NCBI RefSeq assembly: GCF_000372445.1 | Contig: NZ_AQUY01000001.1 | Span: 559,449 to 623,448, forward strand | DNA length: 64,000 bases | Origin: Corynebacterium ulceribovis DSM 45146 | Lineage (GTDB): Bacteria; Actinomycetota; Actinomycetes; Mycobacteriales; Mycobacteriaceae | Direction: 5' to 3' | Part shown: positions 53,566 to 63,538 of the stretch, in pieces | Layout: every line of letters begins with the position of its first letter | How positions within the stretch are numbered: position 1 is the first letter of the stretch | Position numbers and translations under genes: made by a program | The notes under the pieces: generated by a model | The model's database searches: none | Told to the model about the DNA's origin: nothing | Seen by the model: only the letters and a program-made list of their open reading frames with translations

Positions 53566-55290
53566 TTACTTTTCCCCAGGGCCTTTGAGCTTGATGACGT
53601 CTAGGGTGCCGTCGGAAAGGTGACCGCGAAGGTCAACCTTGTCGAACTTGTCGACGGAAGTTTTGTCGATACTATCGACAAACGCCCAGTATTCCGGCAG
53701 CATCCAGGACGGCAATTTATCGCGCAGCTCTTCCCGCAGCGCTTCGGCTGTCTGCTTAGATGGCTCAACACCGGCCAGCAGCACCGTAACTGCAAGTGGC
53801 CGCTCCCCCCAGGTGGCATCGGGGTAGCCGATGACGGCACATTCGACGACGTACTTCGACTCGGTGATGAGGTTTTCGAGCTGCACGGAGAAAATCCACT
53901 CACCGCCGGAGCGAATCACGTCGCGAGAGCGGTCGTGGATCGTCAAATAGCCATCCGGGGTGATGGAGCCGACGTCACCGGTGCGCAGCCAACCGTCGGC
54001 AGTGTATTTCTCTTCGGCATCAGTGACCGGTTTATCGCGGAAAGTCGCGGCGTCACCGCCCGCTTCTGTCGTTGCTGAGTGCAAGTAGTGGCCAGTGACG
54101 GTTTGCCCACGGACCTGCAATTCACCCTGGTTACGGTCGTTCTGGTCAAGAACTTTGCCTTTTTCGTCAACAATGCGGAATTCCAGCAGGTTGGAGAAGC
54201 GGCCTTGACTGACCCGATACTTCCATCGGGTTTCACCGGACACGCCAACAGGTGGGCGGGCGACGGTGCCAACCGGGGACGTTTCGGTCATGCCCCACAG
54301 GTGGACAATGTCGACACCGAAGAGGTTCTCCCAGTTACGGATGAGTGCCGGTGGTACCGGCGAACCACCGACCAGAATCTCCTGCAGCGACATGCGGCTT
54401 GGTGGGTTATTGAGGTAGTGCACCAGTAGCTGCGTCCAAATGGTCGGCACACCTTGAGCCTTCTGCGGCATGTCGGTGGCAATGATCTTGGACAGGCGAC
54501 GGGCCGACAGGTCTGCACCGGGAAAGACCATTGGTGCGCCGGACATGAACGCTGCCAGCGGCACGCCCCAGCTCAGCACGTGATATATCGGGACGCAGCA
54601 CAGCCACTTTTCACCGTTGGTAATCCCGTAGCTGTCATCAGTGCGGAGTTCCAGCGACTGCAGGTATAGCGAACGGTGTGAGTAGGCCACCCCTTTGGGG
54701 GCGCCAAGCGTGCCAGTGGAGTAGCAGATGGCAGCAGCGGTGTTCTCATCCACGGTCGGCCAATCAAACACAGTGGACCGGCCATCGAGCAGTACTTCGT
54801 AGCGGTACCCGGTTACACCTTCGGGCAACGCGGCCAGCGCTTCAGTGATGAGTGTTTCATCTACGCCAATGAAAACCACTGCTCGGACAGTTGGACAATC
54901 GGGCAAAACCCGCACAAGCATACGAAGGAGTCGAGGGTCTGCGACGATTACTTCATCTTCCGAGTGGTTGATGATGTGGGTGATTTGATCGGGCATCAAC
55001 TGCTTATTAAGCGGCTGAAAGACTGCGCCCATCGAGGTGACACCGAGGAAGACTTCTAGGTGCTCGGAGCAGTTGTACATCATCGTTCCGATGCGCTGGT
55101 CCCCGTCAATGCCCAATTCGTCAACAAGCGCATTGGCGAAGGCCGCAGCACGCGCACCTATCGCACCGAAAGTGGAAACCTCGGGGCCGTCGGGAGTCCA
55201 GGTGGTGACTTCCGTTGCGGCGTGGTTCGTCCGGCCGAATTCTAAGATTCGGGAGACGGTTAACGGGAGGTCCATCATGGTGCTGCGCAT
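53566..55290 (-). CDS. AMP-binding acyl-CoA synthetase
   Basis: The 574-residue protein is an acyl-CoA or fatty-acid ligase of the ANL superfamily. ICYSTGTLGAPKGVAYSHRS is the AMP-binding loop near residue 190. LWGMTETSPVG is motif A5 and YTADGWLRTGDVGSITPDGY is A7-A8; RSRDVIRSGGEWIFSVQLE is the hinge. The chain-length preference cannot be read, though the medium- to long-chain FadD group is likely. The start ATG 55290 (MRSTMMDLPLT) has no ribosome site but a TAATGT box seven bases upstream, so a leaderless mRNA is possible. It is divergent from rho. Confidence 0.85.
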   Translation of the reverse strand: MRSTMMDLPLTVSRILEFGRTNHAATEVTTWTPDGPEVSTFGAIGARAAAFANALVDELGIDGDQRIGTMMYNCSEHLEVFLGVTSMGAVFQPLNKQLMPDQITHIINHSEDEVIVADPRLLRMLVRVLPDCPTVRAVVFIGVDETLITEALAALPEGVTGYRYEVLLDGRSTVFDWPTVDENTAAAICYSTGTLGAPKGVAYSHRSLYLQSLELRTDDSYGITNGEKWLCCVPIYHVLSWGVPLAAFMSGAPMVFPGADLSARRLSKIIATDMPQKAQGVPTIWTQLLVHYLNNPPSRMSLQEILVGGSPVPPALIRNWENLFGVDIVHLWGMTETSPVGTVARPPVGVSGETRWKYRVSQGRFSNLLEFRIVDEKGKVLDQNDRNQGELQVRGQTVTGHYLHSATTEAGGDAATFRDKPVTDAEEKYTADGWLRTGDVGSITPDGYLTIHDRSRDVIRSGGEWIFSVQLENLITESKYVVECAVIGYPDATWGERPLAVTVLLAGVEPSKQTAEALREELRDKLPSWMLPEYWAFVDSIDKTSVDKFDKVDLRGHLSDGTLDVIKLKGPGEK

Positions 55291-55553
55291 AGGTAACACA
55301 TTAGCCTGCGACACGCCGACCGCGGCGAATAAGTTTGCACAGTTACATAAGTGCACGTAATCTACAGGTGTCTCGCTAGGTTAATAATGTATTTGGAAAG
55401 ACCAGTGAGGTTTCACCAAGCTCTCCCCAGTAATTTTCTGGCGGCGTGTCGTGCTTGTTTGAAACGGCGCAAAAAATAGCGTTCCCCCTCTGTAATGCCG
55501 CGCAACGGCGCCTGCATTGCACGGATCGGGTGGGAAAATACGAAAGGAAATCC
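55291..55553 (+). other. Intergenic leader between the acyl-CoA ligase gene and rho
   Basis: About 260 bases without a gene separate two divergent units. It contains the rho leader, with GAAAGGAAATCC before the GTG start of rho at 55554. No clear riboswitch or intrinsic terminator was recognised. Rho mRNAs in other bacteria are autoregulated in this region, but no evidence for that is visible here. Confidence 0.5.
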
Positions 55554-57530
55554 GTGACGCAAACGGACACCAATTCTGCTTCTTCAGCACCTCTGACTGC
55601 CTTGCGGCTGCCTGAACTGCGCGCCATGGCAACCCAAATGGGGATTCGGGGCCTGTCGGGCATGCGCAAGGGCGACATTATCGCCGCGATCCAAAACGCC
55701 GGTGGGGGCAAGTCCGGCGGTGGAGCAGCACCGGCTCCGAAGAATGAGCCTCAGGCGGAACCGGCGCCGAAGAACGAGCAGCCGAAGTCCGAGCAGCCGA
55801 AGAACGAGGCTCCAAAGAACGAAGCACCGAAGTCTGATGCTCAGCCACAGCAGGCGCAGCAGCAGGACGAATCGGCGAATAAGGCTGAGCATAAGTCGGA
55901 AAACGACAGCCACCACAACGACGGCGACCACGATGGTGACCACGATGGTGGGGACGAGCACCGCTCCGATTCCCGCTCCGCAGCGCGTCGCGCTCGCCGT
56001 AGCCGCGTCCGCAGCGACCAGCGCGAGCACAACCGCGACCGGAACGACCGGAACGAAGACCGCAACGACCGCAACGAAGGTCGCAACGAAAACCGCGAGC
56101 AGGATAGCCGCGACCAGAACGACGGCGAAGGCCGCAACGACCGCGAGGGTCGTAATGACCGGGACAACAACCGTGATGGCCGCGACAACAACCGTGATGG
56201 CCGCAATGACCGCGACGGCCGCGATGGCCGTGGCGAACGCCGCAACCGCCGTAACCGCCGCGGTCGCCGAGGCCGTGACCGCGATGACCGCAACGAGGGC
56301 CGCGACGGTCGCGACAACAACCAGCAGCGCGAAGACGATGTGCTGCAGCCAGTAGCCGGCATCGTCGACATTGAAAAGAACCACGCTTTCGTCCGCACCT
56401 CCGGCTACCTGCCAGGACCATCGGACGTTGCCATCGACATGCGTGTCATCCGCCAGTACGGCCTGCGCCGCGGTGACGCCGTCACCGGCCAGACCCGCAT
56501 TCGCGCTAACTCCAGCGGCAACCAGAACCACGGCGGCCGCAACAACCGCCGCAAGTTCAACCCACTGGTATCGGTCGAAACCATTAACGGTCTGCCAGCT
56601 GAGCAGTCCGCGCAGCGTAAGGAATTCGGCAAGCTCACTCCGCTGTACCCGAACCGCCGCCTGCGCCTGGAAACCGAACCGAAAATCCTCACCACCCGCG
56701 TGATTGACCTCATCATGCCGATTGGTAAGGGCCAGCGTGCGCTGATTGTGTCGCCGCCGAAGGCGGGTAAGACGACCATTCTGCAGAACATTGCCAACGC
56801 AATCGCCACCAACAACCCAGAGTGCTACCTGATGGTTGTGCTTGTTGACGAACGTCCTGAAGAAGTGACGGATATGCAGCGCAGCGTTCGCGGTGAAGTT
56901 ATTGCTTCCACCTTCGACCGTCCGCCATCAGACCACACTGTCGTCGCGGAATTGGCGATTGAACGTGCCAAGCGCTTGGTCGAAATGGGTCAGGACGTCG
57001 TCGTGCTGCTCGACTCCATTACTCGTCTGGGCCGCGCGTACAACAACTCTTCGCCAGCTTCCGGACGCATCCTGTCCGGTGGTGTGGACTCCAACGCGCT
57101 GTACCCGCCGAAGCGTTTCCTCGGTGCTGCCCGCAACATTGAAGAAGGCGGCTCGCTGACCATCATCGCTACCGCCATGGTGGAGACCGGTTCTGCTGGT
57201 GACACCGTTATCTTCGAAGAGTTCAAGGGCACCGGTAACGCGGAACTCAAGCTGGACCGCAAGATCTCTGAACGCCGCGTCTTCCCAGCCGTGGACGTGG
57301 GACCTTCCGGTACCCGTAAGGATGAATTGCTCCTAGCCCCAGAAGAAGCCCGCGTGATGCACAAGCTCCGCCGCATTCTTTCTGGCCTGGATAGCCAGCA
57401 GGCCATCGACACCCTGATTAAGCAGCTGAAGAAGTCGAAGACTAACCTCGAATTCCTCACTCAGATCGCCTCTTCCGCTCCGATGGCAGAAGACGTCGAC
57501 ATCGACGACATGTTGGATAAGGAGCTGTAA
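55554..57530 (+). CDS. rho: Transcription termination factor Rho
   Basis: Rho is a hexameric RNA-dependent helicase that ends transcription. The N-terminal SAP-like helix [20 protein letters not shown] near residue 22 and the cold-shock-type domain beginning ILQ-like [17 protein letters not shown] (about residue 262) are standard. Between them is a 200-residue insert, first Lys/Asn/Pro then Arg/Asp/Asn repeats such as [20 protein letters not shown], typical of high-GC Actinobacteria. ATP motifs are SPPKAGKTT near residue 399 and [16 protein letters not shown]. The GTG at 55554 has AAGGA six bases upstream. It overlaps prfA by one base. The length is 658 residues. Confidence 0.94.
   Translation: MTQTDTNSASSAPLTALRLPELRAMATQMGIRGLSGMRKGDIIAAIQNAGGGKSGGGAAPAPKNEPQAEPAPKNEQPKSEQPKNEAPKNEAPKSDAQPQQAQQQDESANKAEHKSENDSHHNDGDHDGDHDGGDEHRSDSRSAARRARRSRVRSDQREHNRDRNDRNEDRNDRNEGRNENREQDSRDQNDGEGRNDREGRNDRDNNRDGRDNNRDGRNDRDGRDGRGERRNRRNRRGRRGRDRDDRNEGRDGRDNNQQREDDVLQPVAGIVDIEKNHAFVRTSGYLPGPSDVAIDMRVIRQYGLRRGDAVTGQTRIRANSSGNQNHGGRNNRRKFNPLVSVETINGLPAEQSAQRKEFGKLTPLYPNRRLRLETEPKILTTRVIDLIMPIGKGQRALIVSPPKAGKTTILQNIANAIATNNPECYLMVVLVDERPEEVTDMQRSVRGEVIASTFDRPPSDHTVVAELAIERAKRLVEMGQDVVVLLDSITRLGRAYNNSSPASGRILSGGVDSNALYPPKRFLGAARNIEEGGSLTIIATAMVETGSAGDTVIFEEFKGTGNAELKLDRKISERRVFPAVDVGPSGTRKDELLLAPEEARVMHKLRRILSGLDSQQAIDTLIKQLKKSKTNLEFLTQIASSAPMAEDVDIDDMLDKEL
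56163..56204 (+). repeat. Two 21-bp tandem repeats inside the rho insert
   Basis: The unit beginning GACAACAACCGTGATGGCC occurs twice in a row and encodes DNNRDGR twice. It lies in the low-complexity Arg/Asp/Asn region, and repeat number may vary between strains by slippage without shifting the frame. Confidence 0.8.
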
Positions 57531-58609
57531 TGGCTGACACATCAGGTGTGAGCATTGTTGACGATTACCTAGCCGAATATCAGGGTTTGGAAGCTCAGCT
57601 CGCTGACCCAGACCTGCACAATGACGCAAAGCGTGCTCGAAAAGTTGGCAAACGATTCAACGAGCTGCAACCTATCGTCAATACGCACAAAAAACTGGAA
57701 CAAACCCGGGCGGATCTTGCCGACGCCAGGGAAATGGCCCACGAAGACAGCGACTTTGCTGCCGAGGCGGACCGTCTGCAGGCAGAGTTTGAAAAGCTCG
57801 AAACTGAGCTAGCTGACCTGCTGGCCCCACGCGACCCACACGACGGTGATGACATCGTCATGGAGATTAAGTCCGGTGCCGGTGGCGAAGAAGCCGCACT
57901 CTTTGCTGGCGAACTGGCACGCATGTACCAGCGCTACGCCGAAAAGCACGGTTTCGCAGTGGAAATCTTGGGCCTGTCCGAATCGGACTTGGGCGGCGTA
58001 AAGGACATGACCATGTCCATGCGTCTGAAGCAGCCTTCGCGAGACGGAGCTTGGTCGGTCTTCAAGTTCGAAGGTGGCGTTCACCGCGTGCAGCGCATCC
58101 CAGTAACTGAATCGCAGGGGCGAATTCAAACCTCTGCCGCCGCAGTGCTGGTGTACCCAGAACCGGATGAAGTCGAAGATGTGCAGATTGACGAGAAGGA
58201 CATTCGCGTCGATGTGTACCGATCCTCCGGTAAGGGCGGTCAGGGCGTGAACACCACTGACTCCGCCGTACGCATTACCCACCTGCCAACTGGCCTAGTG
58301 GTGACCTGTCAGAAGGAACGCTCGCAGATTCAGAACCGCGCCCGCGCCATGCAGGTGTTGGCCGCTCGTCTGCAGCAGCTGCAGGAAGAAGCCGCCGAGG
58401 CCGAAGCCGCGGAAGGTCGCGCAGCGCAGGTTCGTACCGCCGACCGCTCTGAGCGCATCCGCACCTACAACTGGCCGGAAAACCGCATCACCGACCACCG
58501 CATTGGTTACAAGGCCCACAACCTGGACCAGGTGCTGGACGGTCAGCTAGATGACCTGCTCAAGGCGCTGTCTGACGCAGAGCGCGCAGCACGATTGGAA
58601 GCTGAGTAA
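57530..58609 (+). CDS. prfA: Peptide chain release factor 1
   Basis: RF1 reads UAA and UAG stop codons. The codon-recognition region contains [20 protein letters not shown] with the PxT tripeptide as PVT. The catalytic GGQ lies in [17 protein letters not shown] near residue 230. The N-terminal domain is a coiled-coil stretch ([14 protein letters not shown]). The length of 359 residues is normal. The start ATG overlaps the rho stop as TAATG. The next gene, prmC, methylates this very GGQ glutamine, so enzyme and substrate are made side by side. Confidence 0.94.
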   Translation: MADTSGVSIVDDYLAEYQGLEAQLADPDLHNDAKRARKVGKRFNELQPIVNTHKKLEQTRADLADAREMAHEDSDFAAEADRLQAEFEKLETELADLLAPRDPHDGDDIVMEIKSGAGGEEAALFAGELARMYQRYAEKHGFAVEILGLSESDLGGVKDMTMSMRLKQPSRDGAWSVFKFEGGVHRVQRIPVTESQGRIQTSAAAVLVYPEPDEVEDVQIDEKDIRVDVYRSSGKGGQGVNTTDSAVRITHLPTGLVVTCQKERSQIQNRARAMQVLAARLQQLQEEAAEAEAAEGRAAQVRTADRSERIRTYNWPENRITDHRIGYKAHNLDQVLDGQLDDLLKALSDAERAARLEAE

Positions 58610-58613
58610 GCAC

Positions 58614-59549
58614 GTGTTTTCCCGTGGAACCACGGTGCGCGGCATCGTGTCCACCGTGACGGAAGACCTCGCGGCAGTGGGCATTGAATCCGCTGCCGCC
58701 GAAGCTCGGCTGCTGGTGCAAGCGGTCACTGGCTGGGATGACGGGCAGCTGATGCTGCAGCACAACGAGACCGTTCCGAAAGACTCGCCACTGCTGACGG
58801 AGCTGCCGAACCTAGTGGCGCGTCGCCTGATGCGCGAACCATTGCAACATATTTTGGGCACTGCCCCCATGATTGGCATTGAGCTGAAGGTGGGGCCGGG
58901 GGTGTTTATCCCGCGCCCGGAAACCGAGCTGCTCGTTGATTGGGCAGTGCAACAGTTGCAGGAACTGCCGACGGCGCCGGATGAACGGCCGCTGGTGTTT
59001 GACCTGTGTACTGGTTCTGGTGCCATCGCGCTGGCTATTGCGGATTTAGTGCCTGATGCCGAAGTTATTGGTGTGGAGCTGGATCCGACGGCGCTGGATT
59101 GGGCGGAGAAGAATTTGCGCGCGCAGCTGTCGCGGTGGCGTGATACCCACCATGTGCGGTTTGCGCAGGCTGATGTGACTGATTCGGCGCGCTTTTCCCA
59201 CCTGAAGGGCCGGGCGCAGGTGGTCGTGAGCAACCCGCCGTATGTTCCGGATGGCACTGAGGTCAGCCCAGAGGTTGCGGTTGATCCGCGCCATGCGGTC
59301 TTCGGTGGTTCGGATGGTTTGGATGTCATTCGGCCAATGTTGCGCACTATTGTGGAACTGTTGGCACCAGGCGGTGTGGTTGGTATTGAGCATGATGACG
59401 ATTCGGGCGCGGATGTGTCCGATCTGATGTCCGCAGCCGGTGTGTTTGCTGACATCACAACCCACCGCGACCTAGCCGGCCGCGATAGATTTACAACTGC
59501 GCGTTACCTTCCGAAAAGTCAAGAAGTAGGGGAGTCTGAAGAACAATGA
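58614..59549 (+). CDS. prmC: Release factor glutamine N5-methyltransferase
   Basis: PrmC methylates the glutamine in the GGQ motif of release factors. The N-terminal helical domain (VTEDLAAVGIESAAAEARLL) is followed by the class I SAM domain. LVFDLCTGSGAIALAIADLV near residue 123 is the SAM site, and VVVSNPPYVPDGTEV near residue 204 is the NPPY catalytic motif. The length is 311 residues. The start is GTG 58614, four bases after prfA. It overlaps the following Sua5/TsaC gene by four bases (ATGA). Confidence 0.92.
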   Translation: MFSRGTTVRGIVSTVTEDLAAVGIESAAAEARLLVQAVTGWDDGQLMLQHNETVPKDSPLLTELPNLVARRLMREPLQHILGTAPMIGIELKVGPGVFIPRPETELLVDWAVQQLQELPTAPDERPLVFDLCTGSGAIALAIADLVPDAEVIGVELDPTALDWAEKNLRAQLSRWRDTHHVRFAQADVTDSARFSHLKGRAQVVVSNPPYVPDGTEVSPEVAVDPRHAVFGGSDGLDVIRPMLRTIVELLAPGGVVGIEHDDDSGADVSDLMSAAGVFADITTHRDLAGRDRFTTARYLPKSQEVGESEEQ

Positions 59550-60211
59550 GTCAGGTCTACGAGACTTTCGACCCAGAGGTACACGACGATGCCATTGCCG
59601 CGGCCGTAGCTGCGGTTCGCGGCGGCCGCCTAGTGGTGCTGCCAACCGACACCGTCTACGGCATTGGCTGCGACGCGTTCAACAATGATGCGGTGGCATC
59701 GTTGCTGCGAGCTAAGCACCGCGGTCCGGACATGCCGGTACCAGTTTTGATTGGCTCTTGGGATACCGTCGACGGCCTTGTTCGCGAAGTAACCCCCGCA
59801 ATGCGCACCCTGGTGGAAGCGTTTTGGCCAGGTTCGCTGTCGCTGGTGGTGCACCAAGCGCCGAGCTTGCCATGGAACTTGGGTGATACCCGCGGCACGG
59901 TGATGCTGCGGATGCCGCTTCATCCAGTGGCGATTGAATTGCTGCGGGAGACCGGCCCAATGGGTGTGTCTTCGGCGAATATTTCCGGTTCGGCCCCTGC
60001 GACGACCTGCATCCGGGCGAAGCAGCAGCTGGGCAGTGAAGTGTCGGTATACCTCGACGGTGGGCCGGCCGACATTGGTGAGCCATCGACGATTGTGGAC
60101 CTTTCGGGCGACGAACCACGCATTTTGCGTGAAGGTGCCTTGTCTGCGGAGCAGATCGGGGAGGTCTTGAACAAGGACCCGAACGCGCTGCGTCACGGCT
60201 CGAGCTACTAG
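59546..60211 (+). CDS. Threonylcarbamoyl-AMP synthase (Sua5/YciO/YrdC family)
   Basis: This family makes threonylcarbamoyl-AMP for the universal t6A modification of tRNA. The 221-residue protein has VLPTDTVYGIGCDAFNNDAV near residue 31, then PMPVPVLIGS-like VPVLIGSWDTVDGL, FWPGSLSLVV and MGVSSANISGSAPAT. The size fits the short YrdC type without a Sua5 tail. The ATG start overlaps the prmC stop (ATGA). The prfA-prmC-sua5 order is widely conserved, tying translation termination and tRNA modification. It precedes wecA by 18 bases. Confidence 0.9.
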   Translation: MSQVYETFDPEVHDDAIAAAVAAVRGGRLVVLPTDTVYGIGCDAFNNDAVASLLRAKHRGPDMPVPVLIGSWDTVDGLVREVTPAMRTLVEAFWPGSLSLVVHQAPSLPWNLGDTRGTVMLRMPLHPVAIELLRETGPMGVSSANISGSAPATTCIRAKQQLGSEVSVYLDGGPADIGEPSTIVDLSGDEPRILREGALSAEQIGEVLNKDPNALRHGSSY

Positions 60212-60229
60212 TAAGGGGCTCGCCTGCCT

Positions 60230-61468
60230 GTGACTGTGCGCGCCGCTGCTGCTGAACCGGTTCTCCTAGCTGCATCAACTGGGGGAGCCGGTGTTCCGCT
60301 GCGCGAAATTGCACTTGTCGTCCTTATCGCTGCGGCAACCACCTACCTCACCACTGGCATTGTGCGCTGGATTGTGGTGCGCATGGGAGTGTTAGACGAC
60401 CCACGCGCCCGCGACGTGCACACCATCCCTAAGCCCCGGCTGGGCGGGGTGGCAATGTTCACCGGTTTTCTTGCTGCTTGGCTGATGGCGCAGCTATTGC
60501 CCGCGTTGACTCGCGGATTTCCGCCGGTCACCCCAGATATGCTTGCGGTGCTGGTGGCTAGTTTCATCATTGTTGGTGTCGGTATTTTGGACGACATTTT
60601 TGACTTGGACGCCATCACGAAGCTGGTTGGCCAGATTGTCGCGGCGCTAGTGATGAGCATGATGGGCCTATCAGGCTATCTGTTCTACATTCCGTTTATT
60701 GGCGGCGGCACCACGGTGGTGTTGGATCCGGTGTTGTCCACCATTTTGACGGTGCTGTTGACGGTTACCTTGATTAACGCAATCAACTTCGTCGACGGCC
60801 TTGATGGTCTGGCGGCCAGTTTGGGATTGATCGCCGCCTTGGCGATTCTGTTGTATTCGCTGACGGTGCTGCATGACCAAGGTGGGGCAGTGTCGGCTTA
60901 TCCGCCGGCAATGATTTCTGCGGCTCTAGTCGGCATGTGCTTGGGCTTTTTGCCACACAATTTTGAACCGGCGCGGATTTTTATGGGCGACTCCGGTGCG
61001 ATGCTCATTGGCTTACTGCTGTCTGCCGCCTCTGTGTCTGCCTCCGGCAGGCTCAGCTTGGCGATGTACGGTACAGCGGACGTTGTTGCCCTGATTTCGC
61101 CTTTCATTATTGTCGCCGCGGCGGTGTCTGTCCCGGTGCTGGACTTACTGTTGGCCATTGTCCGGCGAACATCGAAAGGGCTCTCACCTTTTTCTGCGGA
61201 CAAAATGCATTTGCATCACCGACTCCTTGATATGGGGCATTCTCACCGTCGTGTGGTCCTCGTGCTGTGCACCTGGGTGTCGGTTGTGGCGTTCGCTGCC
61301 GTGGGCACCACTATGTTCCCAGCGAAGTTCGTAGTGGTGGGCTTTGGGCTCGGGATTATTGGCGCAACGTTATTTACTTTCTTGCCGGGGTGGCGTCAGA
61401 TGCGGAATCAGACCCCGAAGCACCCTTCGTCGGGCCGCCCAGTGCAACCGTCACCTACGGGTGAGTAA
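60230..61468 (+). CDS. wecA: Undecaprenyl-phosphate sugar-1-phosphate transferase (WecA/Rfe type)
   Basis: The enzyme transfers GlcNAc-1-phosphate to decaprenyl or undecaprenyl phosphate, starting linker synthesis for arabinogalactan in Corynebacteriales. About eleven membrane helices are seen over 412 residues. The family Asp motifs are GILDDIFDLDAI near residue 123, INAINFVDGLDGLA near residue 183, and FMGDSGAMLIG near residue 254. PFSADKMHLHHRLLDMGHSH near the end is the conserved His loop. The GTG at 60230 is the first start; residues before LREIALVVLI are poorly conserved. It follows the Sua5 gene and precedes an AtpI-like gene. Confidence 0.9.
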   Translation: MTVRAAAAEPVLLAASTGGAGVPLREIALVVLIAAATTYLTTGIVRWIVVRMGVLDDPRARDVHTIPKPRLGGVAMFTGFLAAWLMAQLLPALTRGFPPVTPDMLAVLVASFIIVGVGILDDIFDLDAITKLVGQIVAALVMSMMGLSGYLFYIPFIGGGTTVVLDPVLSTILTVLLTVTLINAINFVDGLDGLAASLGLIAALAILLYSLTVLHDQGGAVSAYPPAMISAALVGMCLGFLPHNFEPARIFMGDSGAMLIGLLLSAASVSASGRLSLAMYGTADVVALISPFIIVAAAVSVPVLDLLLAIVRRTSKGLSPFSADKMHLHHRLLDMGHSHRRVVLVLCTWVSVVAFAAVGTTMFPAKFVVVGFGLGIIGATLFTFLPGWRQMRNQTPKHPSSGRPVQPSPTGE

Positions 61469-61479
61469 AGTCTGAAGAC

Positions 61480-61944
61480 GTGACGGATACTGAACATTCT
61501 TCAATAGACGACTTGGGCGCGGATCTCATCAACGATGAGGACTTCGATGACCACCGCCGCCCACTAGAACGAGCCCTGAAATTCGGCGCATGGGCCGCCA
61601 TCGTAATCACCATCATTTCCCTTGCCGTCTGGGGGGGTCTGCGCGATCTCCCTGGTATCTGGGGTGTGCTCCTTGGCGGTGCCATCGGGGGTGGTTTCGT
61701 TTTGGCTACGGCCCTGTCAGTGTTCGCCACTGCGCGTACTGACGTCATGATTACCGGCGTGGTGGTTTTGGGCAGCTGGCTGCTGAAAATCGTAGTGCTA
61801 CTTGTGATCTTCTCGGTGCTCAAGGACATGACCTTCTACGACCGTCCAGCCTTTGGCGTGACAGTAATCGCAGTGACCTTGGTGACCATTGTTGTTGAGG
61901 CATATGGCGTAATTACCAGTCGTGTGACTTACGTAAACACTTAA
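61480..61944 (+). CDS. AtpI-like small membrane protein
   Basis: This 154-residue protein has four hydrophobic helices, first near residues 37-53 (AAIVITIISLAVWGGL), then 60-82, 92-110 and 122-140. A charged N-terminus (SSIDDLGADLINDEDFDDHR) precedes them. Its place just upstream of atpB suggests the AtpI/uncI position, whose members help c-ring assembly or magnesium supply, but the sequence similarity is weak, so this stays a positional guess. The GTG at 61480 follows wecA by eleven bases. A 250-base stretch then leads to the atp genes. Confidence 0.68.
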   Translation: MTDTEHSSIDDLGADLINDEDFDDHRRPLERALKFGAWAAIVITIISLAVWGGLRDLPGIWGVLLGGAIGGGFVLATALSVFATARTDVMITGVVVLGSWLLKIVVLLVIFSVLKDMTFYDRPAFGVTVIAVTLVTIVVEAYGVITSRVTYVNT

Positions 61945-62324
61945 AATATTCCCCCCCATTTACTACCCCTAGAGCCAACTCACAGTGCCGGGAAATTGTC
62001 GTAGAGTCGCTTAAACCCCCTGTGAGCTGCCGATAAAGAATCGGTAATAAAGGTATCGCATCTGCATGGGGTATCTCGTTTCAGTTACCGAATCGAAATG
62101 CTGATAGTCTGACCGATGGACAAAGCGACAAAGCTGCGGAATGAATCTAGAGCCGGTGGCTACAGTGATTTACCGCTGACGGAGGAGTGAGTCCGAGTGA
62201 CCGCTGCGCAGATGTGCGACGGAGTCCGCGGCGGTCGCGTTTTCTAAAGATGTCCATCGCACCGCTAATCATTTGGTTAGCGGCCCGAACACGGGAGAGA
62301 ACGCTGAGCGTTACAACACTTTCC
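61945..62324 (+). other. atp leader region with a possible structured RNA
   Basis: About 380 bases hold no recognised protein gene apart from a 16-codon candidate ORF. Candidate promoter parts include TACAGT at 62161-62166, and a strong GGAGGAG lies at 62181-62187. An imperfect inverted repeat, AATCGGTAA near 62040 and TTACCGAAT near 62085, can form a stem. This looks like a regulated atp leader. No intrinsic terminator was found. Confidence 0.5.
62197..62247 (+). CDS. Candidate 16-codon leader ORF upstream of atpB
   Basis: GTG at 62197 opens 16 codons (VTAAQMCDGVRGGRVF) and ends at TAA 62245-62247. It has the best ribosome site of the region, GGAGGAG nine bases upstream. The stop lies two bases before an in-frame ATG (62250) of the long atpB frame, which could allow coupled re-initiation. 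It may alternatively be chance, with the site serving a GTG at 62187 in the atpB frame. Confidence 0.35.
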   Translation: MTAAQMCDGVRGGRVF

Positions 62325-63128
62325 ATGAAGGGCGAATTCCATACGCCTGAATTGGGAAACGAAATTTTCCCGGGGCACTACGGGGATAACGGCGGTCTGT
62401 GGCTTACAGAATTCGCCGGCGGTGTCTTCGCCGTGGACCGACTGGTGTTCGTTCGTCTTTTGATGATCGTTCTGCTGTTGGCCTTTTTCCTCATTGCCAT
62501 GCGTAATCCAAAGGTGATTCCGCGTGGTCTTCAGAACGTCGCAGAAATCGCACTTGACTTCGTGCGGGTGCAGATTGCCGAGACAATTCTCGGTAAGAAG
62601 GCTGGTCGCCGCTACCTTCCATTGCTGGCAACCATCTTCTTCGCCACCGTCTTCACAAACCTGCCGACAATCATTCCAGGTCTGAACATTTCCCCGAACG
62701 CTCGTATTGCGTTCCCGTTGGTGATGGCTCTGGTTGGTTATGTCGCCATGGTGTGGGCCGGTGCCTCCCGCTACGGCTTCTTCAAGTACGTTAAGTCTTC
62801 GCTCGTCATTCCAAACTTGCCTTTCTTCTTGCACTTCTTGGTTGTGCCGATCGAATTCCTCTCGACGTTCATCCTGCGTCCGGTCACTCTGACTCTTCGT
62901 CTGATGGCCAACATGCTGGCTGGTCACATCATTCTGGTTCTTCTGTTCGCTGCCACGAACTTCTTCTTCTGGCAGTTCAACGCTTGGACCGTGATTTCTG
63001 GTGCAACCGTGCTGGCTGCCGTTGCGTTCACCCTTTTCGAACTCATGATTGTGGTTCTGCAGGCATACATCTTTGCTCTGCTGACCGCCGTCTACATCGA
63101 ATTGTCGTTGCACGCTGACGAACACTGA
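62325..63128 (+). CDS. atpB: ATP synthase subunit a
   Basis: Subunit a forms the proton half-channels beside the c-ring in F0. The core reads KAGRRYLPLLATIFFATVFTN, then RPVTLTLRLMANMLAGHIIL with the essential arginine near residue 193, and later FTLFELMIVVLQAYIFALLT with conserved Glu and Gln. The start is set at ATG 62325 (MKGEFHTPEL), which matches the remembered corynebacterial N-terminus. The frame is open upstream to GTG 62187 and ATG 62250, and 62325 has no ribosome site of its own, so the true start is uncertain. It is followed by atpE and atpF. Confidence 0.9.
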   Translation: MKGEFHTPELGNEIFPGHYGDNGGLWLTEFAGGVFAVDRLVFVRLLMIVLLLAFFLIAMRNPKVIPRGLQNVAEIALDFVRVQIAETILGKKAGRRYLPLLATIFFATVFTNLPTIIPGLNISPNARIAFPLVMALVGYVAMVWAGASRYGFFKYVKSSLVIPNLPFFLHFLVVPIEFLSTFILRPVTLTLRLMANMLAGHIILVLLFAATNFFFWQFNAWTVISGATVLAAVAFTLFELMIVVLQAYIFALLTAVYIELSLHADEH

Positions 63129-63209
63129 TTCGGTCGTCCCCTCGAGCCCCGCGGGGAAGCCGGTCGCTAACTGAATATCGCTCCTTCACCAACATGCCTT
63201 AACGCCTGA

Positions 63210-63494
<285 letters not shown>

Positions 63495-63538
63495 TTCGCG
63501 TCTTTTAACAAGACCGAAATCCCAAGGAGAGGACTCCA

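Noticed and set aside
55584..56531. A 315-codon hydrophobic frame on the minus strand opposite the rho insert
   Set aside because: It arises from antisense reading of Arg/Asp/Asn codons; it is a low-complexity Val/Ala string with no signal and no homologue.
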